The position numbers and the translations under genes are program-made. The notes beneath the pieces are model-generated. The model was not told the origin of the DNA and searched no databases. It was given only the letters and a program-made list of their open reading frames with translations. From Deltaproteobacteria bacterium UBA7527 (GTDB lineage Bacteria > Desulfobacterota > Syntrophorhabdia > Syntrophorhabdales > Syntrophorhabdaceae), in assembly GCA_002478225.1 (NCBI GenBank), contig DLMV01000063.1:1-20686 (forward strand): a stretch of 20,686 bases of DNA, given 5' to 3'. This document shows, piece by piece, positions 1 to 8,242 of this stretch (its first letter is position 1; each line of letters begins with the position of its first letter).

Positions 1-293
1 CGACAGTTGAGCCGCCTCCGCCGCCTCCTCCGCCGCCACCCGAGGCTGCACCGGCGGAACCGGATGAACCGGATGTAGCAACGATCGCTGGCTTTAAGAT
101 CAGGATCGATATCCCGCCCCACATCCTTGAGCAGACCCGGTCGGCAAATACCGAACACCGGAGAAAGATCGCCGGGGTTCTGGCGGCACAGACGCTTGAA
201 AAAAATCCCCAGCTGACAGCTTCACCGTCTGTTGATCCGGTATCGATATGGAGCGAGATCCTTAATGTGATAATGAAAAGATTGGAGTCTTAA
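1..293 (+). CDS. C-terminal fragment of unrecognised proline-rich protein
   Basis: An open frame enters from the left edge (codons in phase with position 3) and ends at TAA 291-293, giving about 96 residues. It opens with a nine-proline run followed by an acidic/alanine linker (EAAPAEPDEPD). A compact C-terminal part of about 70 residues follows, with charged helical stretches and the ending EILNVIMKRLES. I do not recognise a family. The proline run and acidic linker suggest a flexible tether between an upstream domain outside the window and this small C-terminal module. Its stop codon overlaps the stop of the convergent TPR gene by two bases (shared TTAA). Codon usage matches the neighbouring genes, so I take it as a real gene whose function cannot be named. 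Confidence 0.7.
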   Translation, partial: TVEPPPPPPPPPPEAAPAEPDEPDVATIAGFKIRIDIPPHILEQTRSANTEHRRKIAGVLAAQTLEKNPQLTASPSVDPVSIWSEILNVIMKRLES

Positions 294-1198
294 GACTGCT
301 GATCTTCTTCGAGGTTTTTTAACATCTGAAGTGCTTTTGAATTTTTTGGGTTGATCGAGAGAATAAAATACAACCTTTTCTTTATCTCTTCTGCCTTTTC
401 ATCGGCTAAGCTTCCCTGACTTTTTTCATATTCCAGGCGGGCAAGATTAAAGTGCGCCTCTTCCTGGAAGTTGTTCAGGCTCAGCGACCGCCTGTAGGCG
501 TGCATGGCTTCGTCATGCTTCCCCATTTCTTCGTATATAGAACCAAGGTTGTTCCAGGCATCGGCATTCTTTTCGTCAAGTTCCAATACCCTCTTGAAAC
601 ACTCGAGCGACCTGTTATATTCTCCGTGTTGGATATACAGATTGCCGAGATTGAATAAGGCTTTGATGTGGTCCGGATCTATTTTAAGGACCTCCTGGTA
701 CTGTTCCATGGCCTCGTCAAACATATCATGTCTGTCATACATGACGGCAAGGCAAAAATGCGGTGATGCTGTGCTGGGATCCACCTCGATGGCCTTTTTC
801 CAGAGCCCGATCGCGCCGTTGTAGTCGCCCTGAAGGTCGGCGATGTTGGCGAGGTTGACGAAGGCCTCCGGGTCGTTCGGGTTCAGCTGGAGGGCCTTCT
901 GGAACATCTGCTTGGCGCTTCCGAACCTCTCCATCTTTTCATAGACGTACCCAAGATTGTTGTAGGCCTCGATGCTGTCCGGCTCCAACTGCACTACCTT
1001 GCTGAAGTATTTCAGCGCCTTCTCGTATTCGTTCCTGTTGAGAAAGATAAAACCGAGGTTTACGTATGCATCAGTGAATTTATCGTCAAGCTGGATCGCT
1101 TTCTTGTATGCGGCGATCGACCTGTCCGATAATGGTTCAATGATGTTCAGGTTATAGCCTTCCGTAAACCATTGCCTGGCAGTCTTCTTTGTCGCCAT
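290..1198 (-). CDS. Tetratricopeptide repeat (TPR) protein
   Basis: A 302-residue protein built almost entirely of TPR units, roughly seven 34-residue repeats from about residue 25 to 265. The repeat signature is clear many times (for example AYVNLGFIF, AYNNLGYVYEKM, ALFNLGNLYIQ, AWNNLGSIYEEMG, each followed by A-x-x-x-Y/F-x-K/R-A-L and a P-N/D turn). There is no signal peptide or membrane segment, so it is probably cytoplasmic. TPR arrays are protein-interaction scaffolds; no catalytic domain is visible and the partner is unknown. The ATG at 1198 is preceded by an AAGGA-type ribosome-binding site about 5 bases away. It is transcribed alone from a promoter in the spacer behind the TRAP permease gene and is convergent with the partial gene at 1-293. 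Confidence 0.93.
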   Translation of the reverse strand: MATKKTARQWFTEGYNLNIIEPLSDRSIAAYKKAIQLDDKFTDAYVNLGFIFLNRNEYEKALKYFSKVVQLEPDSIEAYNNLGYVYEKMERFGSAKQMFQKALQLNPNDPEAFVNLANIADLQGDYNGAIGLWKKAIEVDPSTASPHFCLAVMYDRHDMFDEAMEQYQEVLKIDPDHIKALFNLGNLYIQHGEYNRSLECFKRVLELDEKNADAWNNLGSIYEEMGKHDEAMHAYRRSLSLNNFQEEAHFNLARLEYEKSQGSLADEKAEEIKKRLYFILSINPKNSKALQMLKNLEEDQQS

Positions 1199-1231
1199 TT
1201 TCTTCCTTTCAACGGTCTTTTAATATGCTCC

Positions 1232-1260
1232 ATGTTAGCAAAGAGAGGGGTGTGTGTCAA
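1232..1260 (-). promoter_or_regulatory. Candidate sigma70 promoter of the TPR gene
   Basis: On the minus strand a perfect -35 TTGACA (1255-1260) is followed by a 17-base spacer and the -10-like hexamer TAACAT (1232-1237, 4 of 6 consensus). It sits about 34 bases upstream of the TPR start codon, in the gap after the TRAP permease stop. Sequence match only. Confidence 0.5.
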
Positions 1261-1296
1261 GGGCAAAAGAAATGATCCTGCCGCAAAATTAACCCA

Positions 1297-3225
1297 TTAC
1301 GATGTCTGTGTATCCGCCTGCTTTTTTGAAAAAAAGCGGCTCAGGAAATAGGCAGCCACCAGGATGCAAGCGCCCGCCATATCGGTATAAACACCCGGCT
1401 TGATGAGCATTATTGCGCCGGCTATCAGCAGGACCCTTATAGGTATCCCCACGATCCTTCCAAGAAGCCACCCCTGCATGCCGCAGGCAAGGGCAAAAGT
1501 GCCCAGAAGGGCAGTGACAGCGACAAGCATGATATCAGTCAGGCTGCCCATGAAGAGCATGGCAGGGTTGAAAATGAACATATAAGGGGCTATGAAGGCT
1601 GCTATACCGAGCTTCATGGCGGTAAAGCCCACTTTATTCGGGGATGCCTTCGCTATAGCGGCGCCTGCGTATGCAGCAAGTGCGACCGGCGGCGTGATGG
1701 CAGAGATGCAGGCGAAGTAGAAGACGAAAAGGTGCGCGGCAATGGGTATTGCACCGAGCTTGATGAGTCCTGTCGTGATGACCGCGGCGCATATCGCATA
1801 GGCAGCCGTTGTAGGCATTCCCATCCCGAGGATGATTGCCACGACCATTGACAGGAAAAGGGCGAGCGGGAGTATGCCTTTCGAATACTCAAGGAGGATT
1901 GTGGCAAATTTAAGGCCGATCCCTGTCTGGGAAATGATGCCGATGACGATGCCTGCCGCCGCACACGTTCCCGCCATCTCGATCGCGCCCTTTGCGCCAT
2001 TCGCAAGGGAATCAATTATCTTCTTCAAGCCCATCCGGGTCTCTTTGCTTGTCCAGCTCACCGCAATACATCCCACCACTGCCAGGGTGCCGGCCTTGAT
2101 GATGGAGGCCATTTCGATTGCTATATAGTAAACAAGGACTGCCAGAGGAAAGAACATATATATTCTTTTCAAGGTCTCTTTTTTGTTGGGGATCCGATCC
2201 GGCGGGAGACCGACAAGGCCGGTCTTGGCTGCCTCGAAGTCGACCATGAAATAAACGGCAAGGTAGTACATGGCAGCAGGCAGGATTGCCGCTATAAGGA
2301 CCTTTACGTAGGGCACCCCGAGGATCTCAGCCATGAGAAAGGCGCCTGCGCCCATTACAGGAGGCATGATCTGTCCCCCTGTTGACGCAACGGCCTCTAC
2401 AGCCCCGGCAAAGTGCGGTTTGTAGCCCATGCTTTTCATCATTGGGATGGTGAAGCTTCCGGTTCCGACAACATTCGCAGCAGAGCTTCCTGAAACAGTG
2501 CCGAAAAGAGAGCTTGAAATGATGGCAACCTTGGCAGGGCCCCCTCTCGCCCAGCCCACGACAGCATTCGAGAACTGGATAAAATAGGCGCCGACCCCGG
2601 AACTTCTGAGAAAGGCGCCGAAGATGACGAATATGTACACATAGGCAGCAGACACAAAGATGGGGAGGCCGAGGATCCCGTCGAGGCTGAAAAGGTAGGT
2701 AAAGATCCTTGGCCAGCTGTACCCTCTGTGATAAAAAAGCCCGGGCAGGGAGCTGCCGAAATATCCGTAGAGTATGAATGCGGTGGCGATGATGGAGAGG
2801 GCAAGCCCGGTGGTCCTTCGTGTCATCTCAAGGATCGCAATAACGAACATGAGAGAAATGATCGTGTCCCACGTGGTGGGCATAACCCCGACCCTGTAGA
2901 TCCACTCATCGAAGTTGATCACCATGTAAACGAAAGGAATGATGATCATGAGGATAAAGATGTAATCGACGAAGTGCACTTTTTTCGCTGCCCCCTGCCA
3001 GCCGGGATAGAGGAGGAAGCAAAGGAAGGCGAGGAAGACGACATGCATCCCCCTGAAATACCAGGGGTCTATGGGGTTTATAAGGAGACAGTAGAGATGA
3101 AAGAGCGAGCAGACTGCACCGACGATGTAGATGAGCCATGTCCCGAACTTACCAAATTCCCGTGTACGTATCAGGTCAGCATCCTTTATTTTGCCAAGGT
3201 CCAGGGTCTTCTCCTTCTTTCCCAT
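1297..3225 (-). CDS. TRAP transporter fused permease (4TM/12TM, TAXI type)
   Basis: A polytopic membrane protein of about 642 residues fusing the small (DctQ-like) and large (DctM-like) TRAP permease subunits, the form that usually partners TAXI binding proteins. Hydrophobic helices run through most of the length after a charged cytoplasmic N-terminus (MGKKEKTLDLGKIKDADL). DctM-type motifs are visible: GSSAANVVGTGSFTIP, GGQIMPPVMGAGAF and GMGMPTTAAY. TRAP systems are ion-gradient-driven solute importers; the substrate cannot be read from sequence. It lies 43-49 bases downstream of the TAXI binding-protein gene in one operon. Two in-frame ATGs exist (3231 and 3225). The GAGGAG ribosome-binding site abuts the first and sits about 6 bases before the second, so I chose 3225. 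The ending KKQADTQTS lies in the cytoplasmic tail. Confidence 0.93.
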   Translation of the reverse strand: MGKKEKTLDLGKIKDADLIRTREFGKFGTWLIYIVGAVCSLFHLYCLLINPIDPWYFRGMHVVFLAFLCFLLYPGWQGAAKKVHFVDYIFILMIIIPFVYMVINFDEWIYRVGVMPTTWDTIISLMFVIAILEMTRRTTGLALSIIATAFILYGYFGSSLPGLFYHRGYSWPRIFTYLFSLDGILGLPIFVSAAYVYIFVIFGAFLRSSGVGAYFIQFSNAVVGWARGGPAKVAIISSSLFGTVSGSSAANVVGTGSFTIPMMKSMGYKPHFAGAVEAVASTGGQIMPPVMGAGAFLMAEILGVPYVKVLIAAILPAAMYYLAVYFMVDFEAAKTGLVGLPPDRIPNKKETLKRIYMFFPLAVLVYYIAIEMASIIKAGTLAVVGCIAVSWTSKETRMGLKKIIDSLANGAKGAIEMAGTCAAAGIVIGIISQTGIGLKFATILLEYSKGILPLALFLSMVVAIILGMGMPTTAAYAICAAVITTGLIKLGAIPIAAHLFVFYFACISAITPPVALAAYAGAAIAKASPNKVGFTAMKLGIAAFIAPYMFIFNPAMLFMGSLTDIMLVAVTALLGTFALACGMQGWLLGRIVGIPIRVLLIAGAIMLIKPGVYTDMAGACILVAAYFLSRFFSKKQADTQTS

Positions 3226-3274
3226 CTTCATCTCCTCATCTTTATTGGGATCTTCAGGCTCTATTGTTGTTCTT

Positions 3275-4255
3275 TTATTGTCCTTTCAACTCCTTGGTAA
3301 GCTTAAGTCCGATCTCTTCATAGTATTTTATTGCACCTGGATGGAGGGGGATCGGCGAGTAGAGGATATTTTTCGGCACCACCTCTTCGGCGGATTTATG
3401 GACGCTTACAAGGAGGGCTTTGTTCTTGAAGATCTCTTTTGTGAACTCATACACGAAATCTGCAGGCATGTCCTTGTGGGTGACCATAAAGTTCCAGACC
3501 GTCAATGTTGTTATATCGTTTGGCGCACTCTTATAGGTGCCTTTGGGGATAATGCCCTTTGCGAAATCAGGATGCTTCTTAATGAACCTGTCCGCTATAT
3601 CGTTCTCCACACCAATGACGACAATCTCGTGAGTTGTTTCAGTTGCTGAGACAAGGCCCCATGGCAGGCCGACCGACTGGCCGTTGGCATCGAGGAGTCC
3701 GTCCTTCATCTGGTTGTCAAGGTCGGATGACGAGGCGTTAACGATCCGTTTTGGTTTTACGCCCGCCTCGGCGATGATCATAGGCCAATAGGTTGCCGGT
3801 GTTCCACCAACAGGCCCGGTGCCGACAGATTTGCCGCCAAAATCTTTAATGCTCTTGATGCCGCTCTTTTTCAGTGCATACATCTGAAAATAGGTTGTAT
3901 ACATGGGGAAGATGGAGCGGATATTCTGGTATTTCTTGCCTTTTGCCCAGCCGGCCCCGGTCCAGCCCTCGTATGCAGGAGCGGCTGTGACCATGCCGAA
4001 GTCAAGCTGTTTGGAATCAACAAGCTGGACATTGTGGACAGGACCCCCTGTCGATTCAACAGAGGCAGGAATGCCGAGCTTTTCTCCCAGGACCTTGGCA
4101 GGACCGCCTGCCCAGACATAATAGACGCCGCCGATCGGAGCCGCGCCGATGGTAACTCCCTTTGTGGGCCAGCCCTTTCTCTGTTGTGCGTCCGATAAAG
4201 CAGCAATAGCAAGGATGAGCATAACAGACAAAAAGACGATAAGTAGTTTTTTCAT
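3275..4255 (-). CDS. TAXI-family TRAP transporter solute-binding protein
   Basis: A 326-residue secreted binding protein. It starts with a signal peptide (Lys-Lys, hydrophobic core, cleavage near LSDA-QQ around residue 23). The mature part has the TAXI hallmarks: IGGVYYVWAGGPAKVL near the N-terminus, the ESTGGPVHNVQLV segment, DFGMVTAAPAYEGW, and the second-lobe region FGGKSVGTGPVGGT followed by LLDANGQSVGLPWG. It captures a small solute in the periplasm and hands it to the fused permease encoded next. Substrates of this family include dicarboxylates and amino acids such as glutamate, but the substrate here is unknown. A GGGGGT-type ribosome-binding site precedes the ATG, and a good promoter lies about 30-60 bases upstream, so the binding protein and permease form a two-gene operon. 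Confidence 0.94.
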   Translation of the reverse strand: MKKLLIVFLSVMLILAIAALSDAQQRKGWPTKGVTIGAAPIGGVYYVWAGGPAKVLGEKLGIPASVESTGGPVHNVQLVDSKQLDFGMVTAAPAYEGWTGAGWAKGKKYQNIRSIFPMYTTYFQMYALKKSGIKSIKDFGGKSVGTGPVGGTPATYWPMIIAEAGVKPKRIVNASSSDLDNQMKDGLLDANGQSVGLPWGLVSATETTHEIVVIGVENDIADRFIKKHPDFAKGIIPKGTYKSAPNDITTLTVWNFMVTHKDMPADFVYEFTKEIFKNKALLVSVHKSAEEVVPKNILYSPIPLHPGAIKYYEEIGLKLTKELKGQ

Positions 4256-4287
4256 ATATTACCCCCTGAGCGTGATTTGTTCCTTCT

Positions 4288-4316
4288 ATTAAATAGTCTT
4301 GTAAAATTATTGTCAA
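4288..4316 (-). promoter_or_regulatory. sigma70-type promoter of the TAXI-TRAP operon
   Basis: On the minus strand: TTGACA (4311-4316), a 17-base spacer, then TTTAAT (4288-4293, 5 of 6 consensus). Predicted transcription start near 4281, about 25 bases before the binding-protein ATG. The spacer is AT-rich compared with the flanking genes. It separates the TRAP operon from the transglutaminase gene that ends at 4361. Confidence 0.7.
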
Positions 4317-4360
4317 TAGAAAATTCTAGGTTTTATACGGACGGCACTAATAAAAAATAG

Positions 4361-6295
4361 CTATATGGATGACAGGATATTCCGGAGTTCCGCAAGGGAC
4401 TCGCGGGTGAAGGTTTTGTCACGAAAATAGATGCCTTCAAAGGATCTGACAAAGACAGATGCCTTTTCACGAAGCCTGTTGTCATCGATCCGTGATACAA
4501 ACTCCTCAAGGCCCTGCGACGCTTCCTTGCGGTAGCCGTGTTTTTCCATCTTTTGAAGAAAGGCTGCAAGGAGCCTCTTTTCACGGGATTTTCTCGGCAT
4601 CGCAAACAGCCGTATAATGAAGATAGTTCCGGCGATCAGCAGGGCGATGATAAGATATTTTGAAAAGGCGTCTTTATTGAACTTCAATTTCAGCGATGGT
4701 TTCTTTATGCCTGTCCTGATCTTCTGCAGGAACGAGATCTGTTTTTCGAGGTTGTAGTTGATGATGAAGGCATACCAGTAGTAGTTGACCGTATCCAGGA
4801 ATACCCGCGCCCTGAGCAAAGGGTCTCCCTGCGAAGGAAAGGCGAAATTCTCAAGAGATGCAGGCGTGGGATCGTACCTGAGCCAGCCTCTTTGCGGAAC
4901 AAACGCCTCTACCCAGACATGTGCGTTCTTTTGCGGTATCAGATAGTATTGCCCGACGTCGTTATAGTATCCCCCTCTGTACCCGCCGATGACCCTTGAC
5001 GGGATTCCTGCAATGCGGAGCATGACGGCGAAGGTCGATGCGAAATACTCGCAGTTGCCGTATTTGCTCTCAAAGAGGAATGTCTCCAGCGGGTTTTTTG
5101 TGACGGGAAGGTTTTCCAGGGAATATTTGAACGCTCCATCATGCAGGAATGCATAGAGGGCGCTTATCTTCTCAGGCTTCTCTTTGCCGCGGGTGATTGA
5201 ATCGACAAGTTCGACGATCCTCGACGATATGTTGCCAGAGACCTGCAGATACCTCTCCTCGTCCACGCTCTCATCTGCTATGACATTTCCTATAATGGAA
5301 AGGACCTCGTACCGCAATCTCCTGTCTATGTATATTGACGAAGAGTAGCTGAGATCGTCGTATTTTCTCACGTAGCGGGTAGATATAAATACGGGCTTGT
5401 CGAGGCCGAAGAGATAAACATTCTGGTAGGGCTCAAGGTATATCATCTGTCTGACGCGTTTTCCCTCTATCCTTGTCTTCGCACTTGCGACAAAGGGGCG
5501 CTTTTTAAGACTTCTCCACGATGTTCCGTCAAAGTAATCGAGCGCGATGCCCCTCCAATACAGTGCATCCTCGTCAACCTTTTCCATGTTTGCCCTGAAT
5601 ACGATGCTCGAATCTTCCTGGATATTGGAGACCTCGCCGAGCCTTACCCTGTCGGTGAACCCTGTTTTTGCCCTCTCCGGCCTGTTGAGAAAGTCGAGAA
5701 GCGGGTACTGGGTACGGGGCAATATGACAAACATCACCATGGAAAGCGGAATGGCGAGAAGCGGTATCCAGAGACATTTTAGTATCAGTTTTGCCATTGA
5801 TCTTTTCGAGAATTCCAACGTGCTGTCCTGCGCATAGTAGGTGAGCAGAACAAATGCGACGGAAAGAAGAAGGACGAGGATAAGAAAGTAAACAACAAAA
5901 TCTATGCCGAGCGTCAGAAGTCCCAAACCCGAAAGCAGGAACAAAGCGATCGCGTATATCTGCATGTAGTCGCGAACGTGTTTTTTTTCAAGGAACTTGA
6001 TCCCGAGAAGCACGAGGAGGGCTTCAAGCGTCTGCGTAATAAGCTCGTTGGAATCAAATCTATAGAAGAAGAAGAGGATGACAAGCACAGAGAATGCGGT
6101 CAGCGCCCAGCGCGGTATATAAAAGATCTTCCTGTATTCAAAGTATATGGAGGTAAGGAGCATGAAAAGAAAGAAGACAGAATATCCGCTGTTGATGTGT
6201 CCGTAGATGCCGATGAATCCCATGATGCCTATGAGGTAGGAAATAACGTTCACGGCATGTTCTATCTTTATCTGTTGAATGTTTTTTAGCATCAT
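4361..6295 (-). CDS. Membrane transglutaminase-like protein (TgpA/DUF3488 type)
   Basis: A 644-residue integral membrane protein. Residues 1-195 hold about six or seven transmembrane helices (DUF3488-like). An extracytoplasmic region with a transglutaminase-like core follows (about 375-480), then a single helix (YLIIALLIAGTIFII, about 550-565) and a short cytoplasmic tail resembling DUF4129. The cysteine-protease-like triad is intact: Cys415 in YGNCEYFAS, His459 in NAHVWVEAF, Asp475 in RYDPTP. The family is predicted to act as a protease or transglutaminase on the outer face of the inner membrane; the physiological substrate is not known. The start ATG overlaps the DUF58 stop (ATGA), typical of translational coupling. 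It is the last gene of the MoxR-DUF58-transglutaminase operon, a very widely conserved trio. Confidence 0.93.
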   Translation of the reverse strand: MMLKNIQQIKIEHAVNVISYLIGIMGFIGIYGHINSGYSVFFLFMLLTSIYFEYRKIFYIPRWALTAFSVLVILFFFYRFDSNELITQTLEALLVLLGIKFLEKKHVRDYMQIYAIALFLLSGLGLLTLGIDFVVYFLILVLLLSVAFVLLTYYAQDSTLEFSKRSMAKLILKCLWIPLLAIPLSMVMFVILPRTQYPLLDFLNRPERAKTGFTDRVRLGEVSNIQEDSSIVFRANMEKVDEDALYWRGIALDYFDGTSWRSLKKRPFVASAKTRIEGKRVRQMIYLEPYQNVYLFGLDKPVFISTRYVRKYDDLSYSSSIYIDRRLRYEVLSIIGNVIADESVDEERYLQVSGNISSRIVELVDSITRGKEKPEKISALYAFLHDGAFKYSLENLPVTKNPLETFLFESKYGNCEYFASTFAVMLRIAGIPSRVIGGYRGGYYNDVGQYYLIPQKNAHVWVEAFVPQRGWLRYDPTPASLENFAFPSQGDPLLRARVFLDTVNYYWYAFIINYNLEKQISFLQKIRTGIKKPSLKLKFNKDAFSKYLIIALLIAGTIFIIRLFAMPRKSREKRLLAAFLQKMEKHGYRKEASQGLEEFVSRIDDNRLREKASVFVRSFEGIYFRDKTFTRESLAELRNILSSI

Positions 6296-7116
6296 GGCAT
6301 CACACTGACGGAATTTGCATGGACCGGATCGCTGCTTGAGACGTTGTTGTAAAGCGCCAGCTCTTTCAGCATGTTCATTTTGTGCGCATATGAGGTGTCG
6401 GGCTCATACAGTCTGCCGTCTATCTTCAGCCCGATGGGTATGTTCTTTTTCAGCATCTGGACTATGGAATAAGCGATGCAGGATATCTTTTCCTCCGTAT
6501 CGCTGATGGTAACCTTTTCGAAATCGATAACTACAGGCTGGTACGTAAGGGTCGACAGCTCTTTTGTCTTCAGTTTTCCTGTTTTTGCCGTTGCCTTCCA
6601 GTGAATGTATTTGATCGGGTCTCCGTGGACATATTCCCTGATAGAGACTATATCGGATTCAAAGCCGATCTTATCCGAGGCCTTTTCTCCTTTTACCTTT
6701 TTGTCTTTTACATAGAGCGTATAGAGTTCGCAGCGCTTCAGTTCGGGGAAGACGACGACCTCGATATCACCTTGCAGCTGACGGTAGCGGGTGAAAAAGT
6801 TAAAAGGAAATACAGAATTGATCCCGTACTCTTTCAGCCGGTAAAGACCTCTTTTCGGAAAAGAGATATTGACGTACCTGGTTGTCTTGCCTTTCGTATC
6901 GGTAAAGGGGAAAAGGGTTTCAAAGATGTCGGTCCTGAGGCGTATGAGGAATGCCGGCAGAAATTTCCTTCGATTTTTGATCGTAACCTTCACAGGGAAC
7001 TTGTTGTGCGCGTATATCTCCTGAGGGAAATCAATATCCAATTCGATCTTTGACAGATTGTTCTTGCCGAATATGCCGGAGATGCTCATAAAGGCGAGCA
7101 GCGCCGATACGATCAT
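6292..7116 (-). CDS. DUF58 (vWA-like) protein; true start probably upstream at 7206
   Basis: From the first canonical ATG this encodes 274 residues, but family homology continues upstream in frame for 30 more codons (7117-7206). Those codons supply the usual first membrane helix and the conserved NTGNNLIY motif just before the annotated Met. The family normally has two N-terminal helices, so the ATG at 7116 would delete one. The body contains the DUF58 core GDPIKYIHWKATAKTGKLKTKE (described by its key residues D-P-IHWKATA) and a vWA-like C-terminal part. It functions with MoxR ATPases in assembling or activating membrane-associated complexes, though the exact role is unknown. No ATG, GTG or TTG occurs in frame between the moxR stop and 7116. 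The best-placed initiator is ATA at 7206-7204, overlapping the moxR stop as TAATA. Confidence 0.85.
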   Translation of the reverse strand: MIVSALLAFMSISGIFGKNNLSKIELDIDFPQEIYAHNKFPVKVTIKNRRKFLPAFLIRLRTDIFETLFPFTDTKGKTTRYVNISFPKRGLYRLKEYGINSVFPFNFFTRYRQLQGDIEVVVFPELKRCELYTLYVKDKKVKGEKASDKIGFESDIVSIREYVHGDPIKYIHWKATAKTGKLKTKELSTLTYQPVVIDFEKVTISDTEEKISCIAYSIVQMLKKNIPIGLKIDGRLYEPDTSYAHKMNMLKELALYNNVSSSDPVHANSVSVMP

Positions 7117-7205
7117 GTAGATGAGGTTATTTCCGGTGTTCGCTGCGGCAATGCCGAGGAATATTGTAAGCAGGATATAAAGAAATCCCGCCTTGGATAT
7201 CTTTA

Positions 7206-8138
7206 TTACAGGGGCGCCGGTATTTCGTCTACTAAAGATCTTATAATCTCCCGTTTGTTCAGGTTTTCGTATTCTTCCTTGAATATGACCCGGTGCGGAA
7301 TGGTGTATTCTGCCAGCTCCTTAATGTCCTCGGGGATCACGAAATCTCTTCCACGGAAATAGGCATTCGTTTTGGCGGTGTTCGTGATCGTCAGGGCGCC
7401 TCTTGTCGAGAGGCCGGTTGCAAGGTACCCGTTGCCCCTTGTCGCCTGTATGATCGAGAGGGTATAGTCGAGGATCTTGTCGGATATATAGACCTTGTTG
7501 TTGATCTCTTCCTGTATGTGCATGACCTCTTCATGTTTCATGACAGGCTCGATCAGATAGATCTCCTCCCGTTTGCTGCCTATTTTGAGGATCTCTTTTT
7601 CCGCATCCCTCGATGGATAGCCGATGCTGATCTTCATCATGAACCTGTCAAGCTGCGATTCGGGAAGCGGGAAGGTGCCGAACTGTTCGGCAGGGTTCTG
7701 CGTAGCGATAACGCAGAACAGCTTCGGAAGCTTATATGTCTTTCCTTCTATGGTAACCTGTTTTTCTTCCATGGCTTCGAGCAATGCGCTTTGCGTCTTC
7801 GGCGTTGCCCTGTTGATCTCGTCGCAGAGGACGATGTTGTTGAAGATGGGACCGGGATGGAATTCGAACTCTCCGGAGCTTTTGTTGTAAATAGAGAGGC
7901 CGGTGATATCGGTTGGCAGGAGGTCGCTCGTACACTGGATCCTGCCAAAGCTCAAGCCCAGGGACTTGGCGATGCCGATCGCGAGGGTCGTTTTCCCAAG
8001 ACCCGGCAGGTCCTCTATAAGGAGGTGCCCCTTGGAGAAGAAGGATATGAGAGAGAGGCCCAGCGCCTTCTCTTTGCCCTGCAGGTAGTCTGACAGCGAC
8101 CGCGTTATGTACTCTATCTTGTTGATCTCTTTTTCCAT
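7206..8138 (-). CDS. MoxR-family AAA+ ATPase
   Basis: A cytoplasmic AAA+ ATPase of 310 residues. Walker A is EDLPGLGKTT (Lys49), Walker B is VLCDEINRATPKTQSALLEAM (key residues Asp106-Glu107), and sensor 1 follows in VIATQNPAEQFGTFPLPESQ (N in ATQNP). The C-terminal lid includes TRGNGYLATGLSTRG. MoxR proteins act as chaperone-like ATPases, working with the DUF58 protein encoded next. An in-frame ATG at 8186 would add 16 residues (to MSLKYANIIKVCARNY). The ATG at 8138 has an AAGGA ribosome-binding site about 6 bases upstream, and the candidate promoter overlaps 8158-8186, so I chose 8138. First gene of the operon; its TAA stop overlaps the presumed DUF58 initiation site by one base. Confidence 0.94.
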   Translation of the reverse strand: MEKEINKIEYITRSLSDYLQGKEKALGLSLISFFSKGHLLIEDLPGLGKTTLAIGIAKSLGLSFGRIQCTSDLLPTDITGLSIYNKSSGEFEFHPGPIFNNIVLCDEINRATPKTQSALLEAMEEKQVTIEGKTYKLPKLFCVIATQNPAEQFGTFPLPESQLDRFMMKISIGYPSRDAEKEILKIGSKREEIYLIEPVMKHEEVMHIQEEINNKVYISDKILDYTLSIIQATRGNGYLATGLSTRGALTITNTAKTNAYFRGRDFVIPEDIKELAEYTIPHRVIFKEEYENLNKREIIRSLVDEIPAPL

Positions 8139-8157
8139 GTAGTTCCTTGCACAGACC

Positions 8158-8186
8158 TTAATAATATTAGCATATTTCAGCGACAA
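8158..8186 (-). promoter_or_regulatory. Weak candidate promoter of the moxR operon
   Basis: Minus strand TTGTCG (8181-8186), 17-base spacer, TATTAA (8158-8163). Both hexamers are only 4 of 6 consensus. The position fits: it would give a leader of roughly 13 bases just containing the AAGGA ribosome-binding site of moxR, and it supports the 8138 start. Confidence 0.3.
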
Positions 8187-8207
8187 ACGCTTTTTAAACC
8201 GTCATGT

Positions 8208-8236
8208 TTGACAAAGGACCGGTTTTCGTATTCAAT
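8208..8236 (+). promoter_or_regulatory. Candidate promoter giving a near-leaderless DUF2156 mRNA
   Basis: A perfect TTGACA (8208-8213), 17-base spacer, and a -10-like TTCAAT (8231-8236, 4 of 6). The predicted start of transcription falls at or next to the ATG at 8243. No Shine-Dalgarno sequence precedes either possible start, which agrees with leaderless translation. Sequence match only. Confidence 0.35.
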
Positions 8237-8242
8237 TATGTA

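Noticed and set aside
2728..3300. Long plus-strand open frame (190 codons) inside the TRAP permease gene
   Set aside because: It is the antisense shadow of a gene with clear TRAP permease motifs. The frame has no recognisable domain and no ribosome-binding site.
7293..8093. 266-codon plus-strand open frame opposite moxR
   Set aside because: It lies wholly antisense to the MoxR ATPase, which has intact Walker motifs; its composition is that of a shadow frame.
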